Assembly (NCBI GenBank): GCA_027605045.1 | Contig: JAQFWX010000020.1 | Location: forward strand, 62,001 to 126,000 | Source: Phallus indusiatus | Lineage: Eukaryota > Basidiomycota > Agaricomycetes > Phallales > Phallaceae | Length of the DNA: 64,000 bases | Direction: 5' to 3' | Part shown: one piece after another, positions 53,301 through 64,000 of the stretch | How positions within the stretch are numbered: position 1 is the first letter of the stretch | Layout: each line of letters begins with the position of its first letter | Made by a program: the position numbers and the translations under genes | The notes under the pieces: generated by a model | The model's input: the letters and a program-made list of their open reading frames with translations, nothing else | What the model was told of the DNA's origin: nothing | The model's database searches: none

Positions 53301-55295
53301 ATGGAACAGCCGTCAGAACTGCAGCCCTTGGAACCAGAGACGTCAGCACCTATAGAGGCTGAATCTGAGAAATTTTCAGGATTTGATACTTTTAGTTCGG
53401 ATGCTTATCCAGAGGGTGGTCAACAAGCTTGGGCTACGGTTTTCGCAAGGTAAGATTGGCCTTCCCGCGTTTTTAAGTTCTAACTAACTGAGAAAGATTA
53501 GTTTCTGCATAGTGTTTGCAACACAAGGAGCGACTTATTCCTTTGGTGTTTTCCAAGATTTCTATACCGTATGATTTCTCGCGCTGTATATATTGTCCAT
53601 CGAGTATCGACTGACAAGCTTTGAAGAGAATATTTCTCAATGACCATACGGCTTCCGAAATAGCCTGGATAGGCAGCACCCAAGTGTTCCTCGTTTTCTT
53701 TCTTGGCCTTCCCACTGGCAAGCTTTTCGATGAAGGATATTTGCGGCATTTGATGATCACTGGTTCTGCAATTTACATCATCTCGTCTGTAGTACTTCTA
53801 CTTCAACTTTCCATGTCTTATTCAACGTATGTCATAGATTTTTCATGCTATCCCTCGCGAAGCCGCACCACTTTTACCAAGTGTTCTTGGCTCAAGGATT
53901 AGGCGTCGGTCTAGGAATGGGCTTGATATATGTACCGTCCGTATCAATATGCATGCAATACTTCAAACGTCGAAGGGCTTTAGCAGTAGGGATAGCATTA
54001 CTCGGTATGTGTGTGATATTACATACATTCCAGGTTCATCTCAGTGTCAGCGCTTTCAGGTGGACCAATCGGGGCTATAGTTCAAACCATCGGTCTGAAC
54101 CATTTGCTAAATGGACGCGTGGGATTTGCTTGGGGAGTCAGGTAAGCTTTTGTAGTAAGGTACTGACGCATCAATTCCTTTATTGATTGTTTTGCATCAA
54201 GAATTTTCGGATTTATTTTTTTGGTGTTCATTGTTCTCGGAAATCTATTTATGCGGCCCCGTTTGCCGCCCAAAAAGCTGAGAAAGGATAATGTCCCAGA
54301 GCCAAATATCAAAGAAGTGGTTTCGGATATTCCATTGCTACTAACCATCTTATCGTATGTTGACTCTTTTTTTCCACTGTCGATATCTCTTATTCTTGTT
54401 TAAGAGCATGCCTTGTACTTTTCGCCGTTTATTTTCCATGTGAGGTTTTGGCTCTATATGTTATACTACTCTACGTCGCTTAGGTCGAAAATTTAGTCTT
54501 TTATCTCCAGCTTTTTGCAATTCTTCATGGAATTTCAACTCATCTCTCATTTTACTCTGTGCGCGTGTTTCATTTCTTATTGTTAATACTTTTCAATATG
54601 GTTAAAGATAACCATTCTGAACGGCGCGGCTATTATCGGACGAATCATCGTGAGCATATTAGCTGATAAATATGGACCCATAAACGGTAGGAGACCGTTT
54701 CAACTGCATCCAAGAAGAAAAAGAAATCTAACGTCTACGATTCAAAGCCGCCATCACCATTATCGCTCTTTTGGGAATCGTCAGTTTTACGATGATCAAA
54801 GCCACAACCCCATTGGGTTTAGTTCTCTTTGCTATATTTTATGGAATGATGTCTGCGTGTGCGCTATTTATTCTATTAAATCTAGGCCGTCTTCAGTTTT
54901 TGACTTCTTCACAGGTAATTCTCTAGGGCCTCCTGCTGTCGCTGCCTACGTAGAAAATATAAGCGACCTAGGGTATGTGCTTATCAGTAATACCTATATT
55001 CCAATATTCATGAAATCGTCATCAGATTTGCATTCGGTTACGCGTCGTTCATTCAGAGCTTCTTCACCCTGATCTCTGGTCCTGTGACAGGGCAAATCCT
55101 ACAGGTACCCGAATACAGATGGAACAGGACCATAATTGTTGTCAGCGTGAGTTCCAAATTTTTTATCCCGTAACTTCTCCTTTTGGTTGATGATTACTCG
55201 TGATCAAGCTTCTGATTTTTGTGGCTACCGCTATCGTTGCTGTTTCCCGTGTGTTACTTTTCACCTCAGGGCGAAAGAAGGGATGGCGGGTTTGA
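53301..55295 (+). CDS. MFS transporter, monocarboxylate-transporter-like
   Basis: Major facilitator transporter of the fungal monocarboxylate (MCT) type, in about ten exons; plasma-membrane import of small acids or similar is the usual inference, substrate unknown. The N-terminus MEQPSELQPLEPETSAP leads to the family entry motif YPEGGQQAWATV (normally PDGG..AW). Exons 53301-53449, 53502-53568 and 53627 onward are firm: FATQGATYSFGVFQDFYT, NDHTASEIAWIGSTQVFLV. Later pieces: FLAQGLGVGLGMGLIYVPS, YFKRRRALAVGIAL, GPIGAIVQTIG, LQLFAILHGIS, NGAAIIGRIIVSILADKYG, IIALLGIVSFTMI, FGYASFIQSFFTLISGPVTG, and a last membrane helix before GRKKGWRV. Near 53826-53850 the frame closes only with one more T in a T run. 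Confidence 0.82.
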
Positions 55296-55593
55296 TTCAG
55301 CCACGTAACCTGCACTTCATTTGCGAAGTATTTGCAGTTTTTAATAGCACATAACAAGTACGTATAGTAATTCATGATTTGGCAAACGCATTTTAGGATA
55401 GGTTTCATTTAGAGGCACGAACGACCCCAATCGTTCGCGTTGCGCTCAAAACTTTGTAAAGTTTTGAAGTTGTTATCTTATGATGATTCTCATTTCTCAA
55501 GTATATCTATTGGAAATCCCACTGCACTATTCACATTTTGTGTACAGCCACTGTCCGATAAAAACATTGAGTCATCTCAATAACAGTGTCAAA

Positions 55594-57570
55594 TTAATCA
55601 GAAGTATACTCCGGGGGTGGTCTGTCATCCGTCTCATCGCACAATAATACTTGTCTATGCAGACGAACTCCACTGTCTGTGTGTCTCTCATCATTACCCT
55701 GAAAACGAACAGTTGATATTAGAATGCATTCTCTGTTGAGTTATAAAGACTGTACGTACTATGGTGGCGCTAGCGGTGACCTGAACACTCAACGAAGTAA
55801 GAGGGAGAGAAGTTGTTTCCCCTGACATTTCGGCATCGGCCGCATGGACTGAAATATTGTCTTGCGTCGACAGAAATGGATTAGATGGAACAACGTTCTC
55901 CAAAGAGTCTGAGCTGCAGGTAACAGCATCGTTCATAAAAGGGTTACCACCTCGTCCGATCCGGGAAACTCTTCGGAAATCCGGATTCTCAGCCATCTCT
56001 TCTTCTTCCTCGACTCTGATTGAATAGCTCGACGTTCCAGTCATAGTTAATACCCCATTTCCCAGTCCATTAACTCGTGAGTTTGGTTGTGTTTCGATAT
56101 TACGATTAACTGGTGGCAGTTTTTCAGAAGCTGTGTTCTGGCCCCCAATACGGATCGGTTGACTGTCTTGGCTCTGTTCAAGAATGTTATCGAACGATCC
56201 AGACATGCCTATCTGCGCATTTCGCTGATAAGGTGATATACTGAGGAGCATATTGAGCTTATTTTGTCTTCTCGGGAAAAATGATTTGTGTTTTCGGCGC
56301 CGTCTGAGAAATAAAACACCGATTATGATAGCTAGACAACTAAAAAAGCCCACAACGATGCCGATTATTAGTGCGTGAGACCTTCCAGGTAACTTCTCTT
56401 GAGCAGATCTGGAGCTTGAAGGAGAAGTAGCGGGAGTGAAGACAGTAGTTACAGTAAAGGAGAGTTGAGAACTTGAAGACATTCCCATACTACTTGAACC
56501 CTGGGGAGGAACAATAGAGGATTGAGTCGGACGCGGGGCCGTGGTTTGGGAAGACGCAGGATCAGATTTTCCAGGAGTACTGACCGGAAACTCTGGTTCA
56601 GGAGACGTAGTTGCAGTGCTGATGTTTTGTACGACTACGAAAGCAAGGCCAAGGGCGGTTTGGGCTCCCTCGCCCAAGTACATTGCTGTAAGCTGATGAG
56701 GACCTTGGGGCAGAATTTCGGTCTGAAATAAAACCTGATTGAGTAGAGTAGACTCAGATCCATCTTTAGTGGGTCCAGAAAGAGCGAATTGTTTCGGGGT
56801 CCCTCCATCGATAGAATATTGGGCCGAGGATGGACTGGTTGGCACTAAAGTTGAATAAACCCCGTACCAAGTCAACTGTTCGCCTGATTGGTTTCAAATA
56901 AACGAATATAGAAATGCGAATCTGATAATATCTACATACCATTAAAGGGAACGGCTATGGTTTGAGTCGGGGCACGCACAAGTCGAGCCGAGCCAGTATC
57001 GACTTGGGTGGAAAACCCCGTATATTGTATAGATGAATCATTTTCTTCAATACGGACGGATGCACCGGCTGGCAAATCGAGCTGGCCGGTCGGTGAAGGA
57101 GCGTATAGGATATAATCAAAATAAATTGAAGAACCAGCTTCAGAGTTGGAAATGTCAAAAGTAAGAGTGTGTTCGCCGTCTGATAAGCTTTGACTACTGC
57201 AGATAGCCCAGTTGTTTTGAGCTGACGGAGATGTGGTTAGGTTTATTGTAGCACCGTCCACTTGGCACGTTGCATTGGGGCTCTGTTCAGATTCAGTGGT
57301 AGTCGGAAGATAGGTTACCACCACTATTATCTCGATTCCTACGAGACCGATATGTGAATCAAGACTTGTATTCTGTGACTTAAAAAATTTACCATGGAAT
57401 ATGAAAGAAAAGCCGCCGCTTTGAGTGGATACCAGAACAGGAGATATGGGAACACCCATGTTTCCGACTTGAAACATATCACTGGTGCTTGGCACACTGC
57501 CCCATGCGTTATTTGGCTCATAACTAATAAAGGTATTATCGTTTGTTACTTGAACAAAGCGAGCTGCCAT
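55594..57570 (-). CDS. Receptor-like single-pass membrane protein, paralog D
   Basis: About 601 residues from exons 57570-57393, 57338-56940, 56883-55760 and 55698-55594, in phase and with junctions equivalent to paralogs A and C. Module 1: MAARFVQVTNDNTFISYEPN, SAQNNWAICSSQSLSDG, FDYILYAPSP. Module 2: LTWYGVYST, AQYSIDGG, HQLTAMYLGEG, LAFVVVQN. Ser/Thr/Pro stalk, membrane segment LIIGIVVGFFSCLAIIIGVL, then FLRRRRKHK. The last exon reads GNDERHTDSGVRLHRQ and DRPPPEYTSD, the conserved tail with a PPxY motif. No signal peptide at the start chosen, which is the ATG aligned with those of A and C. Confidence 0.87.
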
Positions 57571-58469
57571 TTGCACTGGTGCCTTCCGAATGTGGGTCCT
57601 GAATACGAGGAAAGTAAAAGTCCCGAAGAAAGGGAGTCGTGTAGGATTCAGAGATGAGTATACTTTTCGATTTGTCTGTTGACGAGTTATTAATAGTTTA
57701 AGTTTATATAGCCGGTGTGTCGACAATCACTACCAAATAAATTATCAAAAATGGCTACTAGCCAAAAAAGAAGGCATCAGTAACTGTGACAATGAATTAA
57801 TCAAATACCAATATCGACTCTAAACGTCAATCTGTAAGCTTGCCTCAACTCTCATTCGCCAGAATTCATAATTCATCACTCAGGATGAACCTTGTCTGCA
57901 TTTTAACTCATTCGCAGCTTGTCTACTACATGTTGAGACTCAACAATTCTGACTTTCTTGAATTGCCTTTTATTCAGAGATTGTTCTGAACTAAGACGCC
58001 GAGTCGAGGTCGCAGTAGTACACGCCGTCGTCGGGGCCACCGTGTATAACAACTCGAATCTAAACCAGTCCTATTTTGGAAACATCTGGGGGCTGTGTGT
58101 TTGAAGACCTTTTTAGCTGGATGATAGTTTTAGCAACTGTCTTCAACTACACGGAATAAATAGTTTCCTTTAAAAGGTTGAACCTTCAAAAAATTTTCAT
58201 TCCAAAGTCGGACCAATTACGTCGCTCTCGGTTATATGAAAACATTAACCTGCCCTTCAAACACTCTTTCATTCAAGCCTCGCCTTCAGCACCAATGAAA
58301 ATGAAAAAGATAGTTATAGTAATAGAACGCCACCAGGGTCGCGCCAATTATTTTCAAGGTGTATGCACCTCGGGCCGGTTGGCCTGGAAAGACGGCCGAC
58401 TTCGGGTACTAGGCTTCAAGCCAATCAATGAAGCGTATTAAATGTCATCAAAGAGAAATTGAGGTGAAA
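57571..58469. other. Intergenic stretch, nothing recognised
   Basis: About 900 bases upstream of paralog D; no coding pattern or repeat beyond short frames. Confidence 0.4.
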
Positions 58470-58479
58470 ATTAAGTGTG

Positions 58480-58925
58480 AACGTGTGTTCGCAATCTGTC
58501 AAGTTCCCACTACTGCAGACGGGCCAGTTATTCTGCGAGAATTGTGACAAACTCGGGACCCAAAATCACTGCTTATCTGGCAGATTACAGGGTTTGATCC
58601 AAGTGGTACATTGGGAAACATGAAAGGTGAGGCTATGACCGTTATCTCAAACCTTACATAACACCTCGAAAGATTTCTTGTTTCGGACAAGCTGATGCGT
58701 GTTTTAGTACCCTCGAAAGTGGACTTGAGAAACGAAGCCATTTGCAGTTACCACAGATTCATCAAAATTTGGCAGAAAGCAAGACACAGGCGCCCCCATA
58801 TTCCAACCTGAAAGGTGGTTTCCGTGTTTGATACCCTCGTTCATGAGCACTGGCTATTGGACACAAATTCGACGAGAGGGTTATCGTTTGTTTACTTGAA
58901 TAAAGCGAGTTGGACCATCCATATG
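58480..58925 (-). pseudogene. Decayed sixth copy of the receptor-like family
   Basis: Three pieces in different frames match exons 1 and 2 of paralogs A, C and D in the right order: GPTRFIQVNKR near 58890-58925, then FQVG with MGAPVSCF and ANGFVSQVHFRG near 58720-58830, then GSNPVI and SQNNWPVCSSGNLTDCEH near 58490-58600. Stops and indels break every piece, and nothing of the second module, membrane segment or tail remains. Confidence 0.8.
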
Positions 58926-59974
58926 TAGTTTGGCGTCGCAGATGGAGATATATGGGGTTTTAAATCCTCCGGAGGGACTGAGATTAGAGAGACATCGCTT
59001 TTCGTTTGGAATATACTATGAGTTGAGATGCGTGCAATTACTGCCAGTGTTGATCATATCACGACGATAGAAAAAGACAGGAAACCAACGCGATCGGCTG
59101 GGAATATTGATAAATATGAAATCTGTTGGTCAATAAGATATTTTAGATATGAATAAGGGCTACGCGTGCCCCCAGAAACTTACAGGCTGCACTGACATTT
59201 GTTGCAGACTCGTACAATGAGGTTCGGCCGAACCGGCATTTGCACTCCGACTCGAACACCGTGGGCCGCAGGAATTTATCTGGCTCGGGCCGAGAATACC
59301 TGGTTCGCTCTTGGCCACACAGGACAATATAAACTGACGTCGAAAGGTTCAGTTCGCTAACGAAACATCAGATCCTCTCTTGTTATATTCTTTAGGCATA
59401 GGTCGACTATAGTTGAATCATAATGGGCACATGACACGAGGCATCTCTAGAAGCGGTGAGATGTGGCTATATCGTCGGGCGGTCAAATGGGCTGGTGATG
59501 AGGAAACGTCTCGCTCGCGCTATGGCTCGACTGCCGTGTCGCCGACCCCTGGAAAGATTATTTTTTACAATAACAGTGTACATAAGCCTCCTACTCGAGA
59601 AATCCATACGAATCAACAAGGCAGAGAGCAGATGATATTGTCCCAAAGAAAACGCTTCTGAGCTTCGCAACCCCAACAGCGGCAAGTACACTGTCCAACA
59701 AGATGAAATGATGTAAGAAGCCATATGGAGGTGGGAGCCAAGTTTGGCGAGCTCAATGATTCACCGAATTGTTATTCAAAAGGGATAGGTTTGAAGGCTA
59801 ATCAGACCACCATATCAAACACAAAAAAGGTGGTCAAATGATTGAGAAAAGCAAAGCATGAAACTGACTCCTAGTGAGATGACGAGTCTTCATCGTTTCA
59901 AAAAGAAATAAGAAAGATGATCTGGCAGTGGGTGTCCCGATATTTTTTATATCAAACCCATAATTACTTCCAAA
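58926..59974. other. Intergenic stretch, nothing recognised
   Basis: About 1 kb between the decayed copy and the 3' end of paralog E; open frames here lack motifs. Confidence 0.4.
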
Positions 59975-61295
59975 TCAATTGTGAGTATACAAGGGAGGTA
60001 ATCTGTCTTTTGACCGCAAGGACCACTCCGAATTCGTGACATCATACAACAGCGTTTCCCTACCTAAACGAACGCCACTATCCGCATGTCTCTTATAAGG
60101 AAACTAGGTTTCAACAGTTTAATACAGTTCTTGTTCTTTTGTTTTTATAATAATCTCTACTCACCGTGATATTACGTGATCCCGAAACTTGTATGCCCGA
60201 TGTCTCCAATATTTCAGCAGCTAAGTCTTCTTGTAGTACTGGGGCGACAGGGCTGGGTAACGGCCGAATACTCAAATTAACAATGTCGCTCGGGATAGTA
60301 TGGTCGTCGCGAGCAGCCGAAAGAAGCGGTTGAGGACCATCTTGAACTTTTTTTTCTAAAAAGTCTGCAACGGGAAGTCTTGGAATCTGAAATGAAGTCG
60401 TGGCATAAGAGTTATGTAACACGGCTTCGGTAGAGTTAGCTGAAAATTCTGCCGTAGAAACTGGTCCATTGCTTTCAGTAAGCAGATTATTTCTGCTTTG
60501 CCCACTATCTTGGATGTTAGAAGAGTTCGGCTCCTGATTGGATGTCAACCCTGAGGGGTCGTTTCTGTCAAGTGCAGTATCGGAGGGGTTGAGAAATCCG
60601 TCTGAGGCAAGACCGCTCCATCCCGTACCATTCCGCGCGTCTTGTTCGTCTGAGAAAGTTGAACCATGACGAAGATGACGATGTCTTCTATGTCGTCGTC
60701 TTAAGAAAAAAATAAGGCTAGTCGTTAAAAGTGCAAGCACTAAAGCACCGCCGACTCCCCCTGCTATTGCTCCTATATTTGCAGGAGAGTGCGATTGGCC
60801 ATGAGCCTGTGTTGTGGTTGGGACGCTAGGGCTGGGACTAGAAGTAACCTCTGATGAGATGCAAGACGTATTGGTGCCTTGTTGGAGCCTGAACGAGGTT
60901 TCGATAGCAGGTGATGCATTATCCGACAGCGAGCCGCCTGGTTCGACATTAGCCGTAACAATACCATCAACATCGTAAAATCCCGGTGGAGCATTTGCGA
61001 ACCACAATACACTCTTCGAACCTCCGAGAACGTTCTCTGCACTGCCTTCATATTTCAACGGAATTGATACATTTGAAGACCCAAAACCGGAAATTGTGAT
61101 ATTGAAGTCGACGGTTGAGGTGGAGGCAAAGATAGTGTCAATATCGGATTGGTTGTTGAAAAATCTCCAGCTGATGTTCACATTTGTGCATGTTATTGGG
61201 TTTGAGACAGGCTCAAAATTCCAGTTTAGTGAGGAAAGCGAGAGCGACGAGGGTGATGCCGTTGGGTTATGTGAAGTGGTGGATGTTGAGGACAT
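59975..61295 (-). CDS. Receptor-like membrane protein E, different outer domain
   Basis: About 419 residues from exons 61295-60165 and 60103-59975. The start MSSTSTTSHNPTASPSS is preferred; the same frame is open up to an ATG at 61505. The outer part is unlike A, C and D: LNWNFEPVSNPITCTNVNIS, then ISGFGSSNVSIPLKYEG, VLWFANAPPGFYDVDGIVTA and CISSEVTSS, a beta domain of a type common in basidiomycete Ser/Thr-anchored surface proteins. The membrane segment IGAIAGGVGGALVLALLTTS is followed by IFFLRRRHRRHRHLRHG. The Ser/Asn-rich tail ends in the same separate exon as the other family members: RHADSGVRLGRETLLY and RLPPLYTHN. No signal peptide. It appears to be a chimera of a new outer domain on the family's cytoplasmic cassette. 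Confidence 0.8.
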
Positions 61296-61505
61296 GATAG
61301 CTACAGGACCTATACCGCCGACTATACCGCTAACATCAGTTATGGTTATGTGCACGTGTGAAGGAGAGCGAGGGGTTATCATCACCCGTGCGACTCCGCA
61401 ACAACAACAACAACACTGTACATATATTGAACTGTCGAGGTCTGAACTCTTTCCGACGCTCAACATGATGCAATCTATTCTGGGAATGGATGTGAGATTC
61501 GTCAT

Positions 61506-63150
61506 ATTTCATTAGCCGAGGCATAGAAACAAAACGATAGGAAATACAAAAGGATCAGACATTATACATCATTTATCCCAAATTTGATTCTACTCACATC
61601 CCACCATTCGACTTGCATCACTCCAAGGAGAAACAAGACCTTTACCAGAATCAGTCAATCCAGATTCCAATATGTAAAACCACTAATGACCATCGACCCT
61701 GTTCTGAATCCCTCAATGAAGTCATAAGCCGCGCGTCCAATCGGAACAACTGTAAACGTCGACACCGATTCAACACCCTGAGTCAAGTTTCACCCAACCT
61801 GAAACCGACATATTCCCAACCAAACCAATAGAATATTCAGAACTGGTGCAAGACATGAACGTTACATCAGACTCGTCAATCCATAACTGGCATGAAAAAG
61901 ACTCCCGTCGGGTAAGATAGCGCGACTGAAGAAGTCTTACACCCAGTAAGTGACCATCGCATAGATTGAGTCCAATCAGCACCATTACGCTGATGACAAC
62001 ATTTGAGATGGCAACATTTGAGATGGCATTGACTAATGGCCATTGCCGCACGGCGCGAATACGTGGAGTCAATATAATGTAAATTTTGACCCAGTGCTCA
62101 ACGCTTGCAAGGCTTAGCCATAGATGTAGAGTGAAGCCACGAATGATAGCTTGCAATTGTTGGACACGTCATTGAAAAAAACGAGTGGACCGGATTTTAT
62201 ACAAGTGACGGGGAAGGAAAAGATAAGAAAGAACTTAAACGAATTTGTTACTGGCTGATAAGTAGTTTAGCGTGGAGGACACGTGGTGGTGAGATAGCCT
62301 ATCTCGCAGAACCCGATTTTGTTTGAGAATCGCTGTGGAGTGTGCGTGGACAATAACGCCTAGGGCAGGTTTTCAACGACAAATCAACAATTTGATAATC
62401 TACTTGGGCGTTATTTGTTCTTGTTCTTAGAACAAAGGTTGCTGCGAGACCAGTTTAAGAATCATCCAGGAGGTCAAGGCACAGTGACGTACCTTCCCAT
62501 AATCAAATTCTGTCTCGTGCGGGCTTTTTATTTATCAATTATGGGCTTGATTCTATCCTATTGTGGCCGGAAGCACCGATAGTATGGTGGTAGATATAGT
62601 AGTAGTAGGCTAGCTCCTGCCTCGTCTCGTTGGAGTGGTATCCGTGGTGGTTGGGGGCTCCAGTTGAGTTCGGAACGAGGAACAGGAGACCGCCGGGTGG
62701 GCGGGCTTCTATGCTACTGCAATGCAAATGAGAATTCCAAACTGAAAGATGTGGGAACAATAAACAGAGTGTACATGTGTATGTAACTGGTGCTTCGCGC
62801 GATGATGGTTGGTGGCAAGAGCAGATGAGGCTGAGCGCCCATTACCTCCCGAAAGTACATAAAACTCCGCTCCTACAGTTACAATTTTTTCGGAAGACCA
62901 ACACGGCTACCCGCTAACTCGTAAGTTCTGAAACGAAGTTCCCTCTTTTACTCATAAGACTAAGCTCAATTTTAACGTCTTGAACGGTCTTGTGACTCTT
63001 GTCGTTCAGAATAGCAAGCTCCATGGCACGTGCCCGACGCTTTAATCTGCGTATTGGCTTGTTTATGCAAATATAACACAACCATGGCGATCCTGACCTT
63101 TCGAAATCTTTCGTTGAATATCAGATTCTCTCTACTACGCCGATACATTT
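61506..63150. other. Stretch without a supported gene
   Basis: A minus-strand open frame at 61770-62156 is hydrophobic in part (NAISNVAISNVVISVMVLIG) and might be an exon of a membrane protein, but no signature or partner exons were found. The rest shows no coding pattern. Confidence 0.35.
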
Positions 63151-63450
63151 TTGTTTTGTTTTATGAAAGATTACGGCTGCAGGCCTAGGGCCATCGACAT
63201 CGTTCCTCTCGCGTTCCCTGTCAAGTATTACTGGATTGACTTTTACCGATTTCACAGCTTTGAAGAACAACATTTTTTGGTTGGAAGGCTTGGGGAACGT
63301 GCCATGGATGATGCCCTACGATCCCTTCAAGGTAGACGTATTCCAAATCGGTATGGCTATCAAACGCATTTGCAATGTGAGTTATTTTTATTTCGCGCCT
63401 TCAGTGATAATATATTAACTGACATCTAGCAATACGAAGCGCTGTATTTA
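63151..63450 (+). pseudogene. Decayed third kinase-like fragment
   Basis: Matches exon 4 of the kinase-like pair on the opposite strand: VKYYWIDFYRFHSFEE, HFLVGRLG, then in a shifted frame NVPWMMPYDPFKVDVFQIGM and AIKRICN, followed by a GTGAG donor and, after CTAG near 63430, the start of the next exon (QYEAL). Small deletions remove residues after WIDF and before MPYDPF. The rest of the gene is missing. Confidence 0.8.
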
Positions 63451-64000
63451 AACGTCATTTTTTGTCTACTTATTCTATGTCAACGCTTCTTGTGCAAAAA
63501 TTCTCATATATTCTGTAGAATCTGTACTGATCAGAAAGCAACGGTTCGCGGCTGTAAGTCCCATTAATTCTAACGTGCATGGCCTTAAGTTGATTGGTTT
63601 TGATCAGATTAATCCAATAGCAATGCTCCTTTAAACAACGAAGAGAATTGCCCTGTAAGTCCAGCGGGCTCTTTTTCAAATCGCATGAAGCTTTCCCACT
63701 CAGCGCCACACCAAACTGACAATCATTTCGTCCAGTTATTTTTGAAACAGGGTATCAGACCACTAGCCCGAGGCTTTTTAACTTCCTCATACTTACCGGG
63801 AAAAGTAAAGCTCCGAGCCGGCATCACATTTTTTGTTGAAGAGCGTCCATCTACATCTTGGTGCAACCCTGGCTGATATGTTTTTTCCAGAAGGTGCGAT
63901 GCAATGCTCTTTCGTCATGTGATTCGATGATGTCCCTTGGCGATTCATACTACATAACACAACTGGATCGCTATTGGGGTTGCTTTCAAGCCCCGTGGTC
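63451..64000. other. Window end, nothing recognised
   Basis: About 550 bases with no gene, repeat or RNA feature that I can support. Confidence 0.4.

Noticed and set aside
61770..62156. Hydrophobic minus-strand open frame as a membrane protein gene
   Set aside because: Only one partly hydrophobic frame, no DUF6533/6534 signature and no joining exons; left as unsupported.

Overview
This window looks like nuclear DNA of a mushroom-forming basidiomycete (Agaricomycetes). Genes are intron-dense, with introns of about 45-70 bases, GT..AG borders and very small exons. Several families are typical of that group: DUF6533 membrane proteins, F-box proteins beginning MGQYW, lineage-specific kinase-like proteins and a monocarboxylate-type MFS transporter. 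I see no rRNA, tRNA or CRISPR array.

Layout. 0-16 kb: a DUF6533 protein (-), receptor-like gene A (+), a broken unknown reading frame (+), an F-box gene (-), a RUS/DUF647 gene (+) converging on a phytoene desaturase gene (-), and a small unknown gene (-). 16.1-34.5 kb: one nested transposon block. A Tad-like LINE with a 16-bp target-site duplication was hit three times: by a chromodomain Gypsy element (16421-25600, TSD ACCAT), by an LTR element now reduced to a solo LTR inside ORF1 (26170-26471, TSD CCCAA), and by an LTR-like unit (27690-29154) that itself contains a fold-back element. 35-45 kb: two kinase-like paralogs with identical exon lengths flank a ten-exon gene for a Ser/Tyr/Gln-rich protein that no single long reading frame reveals; then a zinc-finger-like gene and a second F-box gene. 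47-61.5 kb: four more receptor-like genes (B-E) plus a decayed sixth copy, with an MFS transporter among them. 63 kb: a decayed third kinase-like fragment.

Most notable signals. (1) The Gypsy element, LTRs and coding sequence alike, is packed with short perfect stem-loops every 40-80 bases, far above chance; the related solo LTR has the same style, while the A-rich LINE around it shows no such pattern by eye. (2) All five receptor-like genes splice onto a separate last exon encoding DSG(V/I)RLG ... PPxYT, a conserved PPxY tail, even where the outer domain differs. (3) An apparent 108-nt near-perfect hairpin lies at 40044-40151.

A caution. Several otherwise well conserved genes (phytoene desaturase, RUS, MFS, the 15-kb unknown gene, gene B) carry isolated one-base reading-frame conflicts, often beside short homopolymers. 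They may be true inactivations or consensus errors. Splice sites were inferred by eye from phase, consensus and family conservation.
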